Origin: Todiramphus chloris collaris
Lineage: Eukaryota; Chordata; Aves; Coraciiformes; Alcedinidae
Reading direction: 5' to 3'
Length of the DNA: 64,000 nt
Assembly: GCA_025345505.1 (NCBI GenBank)
Contig: JANVCC010000020.1
Location: 51,130,401-51,194,400, forward strand
In this document: one piece after another, positions 63,256 to 64,000 of the stretch
How the letters are laid out: each line of letters starts with the position of its first letter
Numbering within the stretch: position 1 is the first letter of the stretch
Translations under genes and position numbers: made by a program
The notes under the pieces: model-generated
What the model saw: only the letters and a program-made list of their open reading frames with translations
Databases searched by the model: none
Told to the model about the DNA's origin: nothing

Positions 63256-64000
63256 AGGGAGGTGGTGAGTAGGAGCTAAAGGTCAGGTCACCCACCATGT
63301 ATGTAATATCCAATCAGTCCACTTGGTTATCATGAAGTAGGAGGCCTGGATCAATCCCTCTTCATATGAAAGAGATTCAAATTTGCATTTCTCAGTTCCC
63401 GAGGGAATGCCCCAGTTTCAGCTTTATAACCAGGTGACCAGAATCACCTGAGGATGTGAAGACGAAAGGAGTAGGAGTAAACACAGCATTGTTCTCTCAA
63501 AACATCAGCATATCACAGTAAATGCTGCTTAAAAGAGGGAAATGAGCCTGTGGGACCCAGTCCAACATGTACATCTCCTTCAGCCTACATGTAAGTCTAA
63601 TAGGGTTGGTGTGTGGGGACAACTATGTAATTGAATTTTAAAGATTCATTTTTCACCTTATTAGATGGCTTAGGCAGACACCTGCAACCTCTTCCTCCTC
63701 CAATGTGCTGACTTGCTAATTCATTTCTAGGTGCTAGAGTCTTGCTGTGCTTTTTACAGGTTTATTAGACACCCTGCCTGAACTGGGAATTTCCTTGGTG
63801 TCACTCATGAATCTGAGCCAAATGACTCATGCGATAGTCCTTTTGTTTCACCTAAGGGTAGCTGTAGTAAAGTGTGCTTTGGAAGCAATATAGAAAATTA
63901 TTAATTATGATCTAGGATATTAGAAGTGACATTCAATGATAAGTGCTGGAGTTTTGAAAGCTTTGTGTGTTGGTATCTTCAAGACAGTATTAACAGGATA

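Larger units (their letters stand above)
51264..64000. other. Unannotated AT-rich interval, no gene seen
   Basis: No exon, RNA gene or transposon could be supported in 12.7 kb. It holds three perfect hairpins or palindromes (54827-54849, 58548-58570, 62964-62983), simple tracts at 51770-51815, 56590-56607, 60762-60769 and 61968-61986, and a long T-rich/A-rich tract at 63118-63255. Open frames are short and mutually overlapping. Confidence 0.55.

Overview
The window looks like vertebrate, and specifically avian, nuclear DNA. It is AT-rich with few CpGs and many short homopolymer and microsatellite tracts. Its only clear coding remnants belong to CR1 non-LTR retrotransposons, the characteristic LINE family of birds and other sauropsids. 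One solo LTR matches, from memory, a bird endogenous-retrovirus LTR type that starts TGYCCTGG. Species cannot be told from the sequence. There are no bacterial-style operons, no tRNA or rRNA genes, no CRISPR array and no multi-exon host gene that I can support. Most of the window reads as intergenic or intronic sequence, poor in repeats as expected for a bird.

Layout. Bases 1-7379 hold unannotated AT-rich sequence with A, ATT and C tracts. A 5'-truncated, decayed CR1 (plus strand) lies at 7380-8338. A degraded piece related to the ERV LTR begins at 10100. From 10.3 to 23.8 kb I see only small tandem duplications, hairpins, and a G/T tract at 14.9 kb that could form a G-quadruplex. A minus-strand solo LTR occupies 23791-24340, flanked by the 5-bp direct repeat ggacc. 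An assembly gap of exactly 100 N follows at 24847-24946. From 25 to 43.5 kb the sequence is unannotated; it holds a weak candidate cysteine-rich exon (38998-39244), a CTCF-like core (32445-32459) and a homeodomain/octamer-rich stretch (40.6-40.9 kb). At 43492-44666 lies the best-preserved CR1 (plus strand), with an uninterrupted 244-codon reverse-transcriptase tail. A second CR1 of a different subfamily lies on the minus strand at 45001-45507, so the two 3' ends face each other across 334 bp. From 45.5 to 64 kb the sequence is again unannotated, apart from a possible coding relic on the minus strand at 50758-51263, several perfect palindromes or hairpins, and a T-rich/A-rich tract at 63.1-63.3 kb.

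The CR1 pieces are dead-on-arrival insertions and the LTR is the product of LTR-LTR recombination. Nothing here amounts to a complete new system. The most useful items for follow-up are the minus-strand relic at 51 kb, the cysteine-rich open frame at 39 kb, the convergent CR1 pair, and the perfect inverted repeats at 54.8, 58.6, 63.0 and 19.7 kb.
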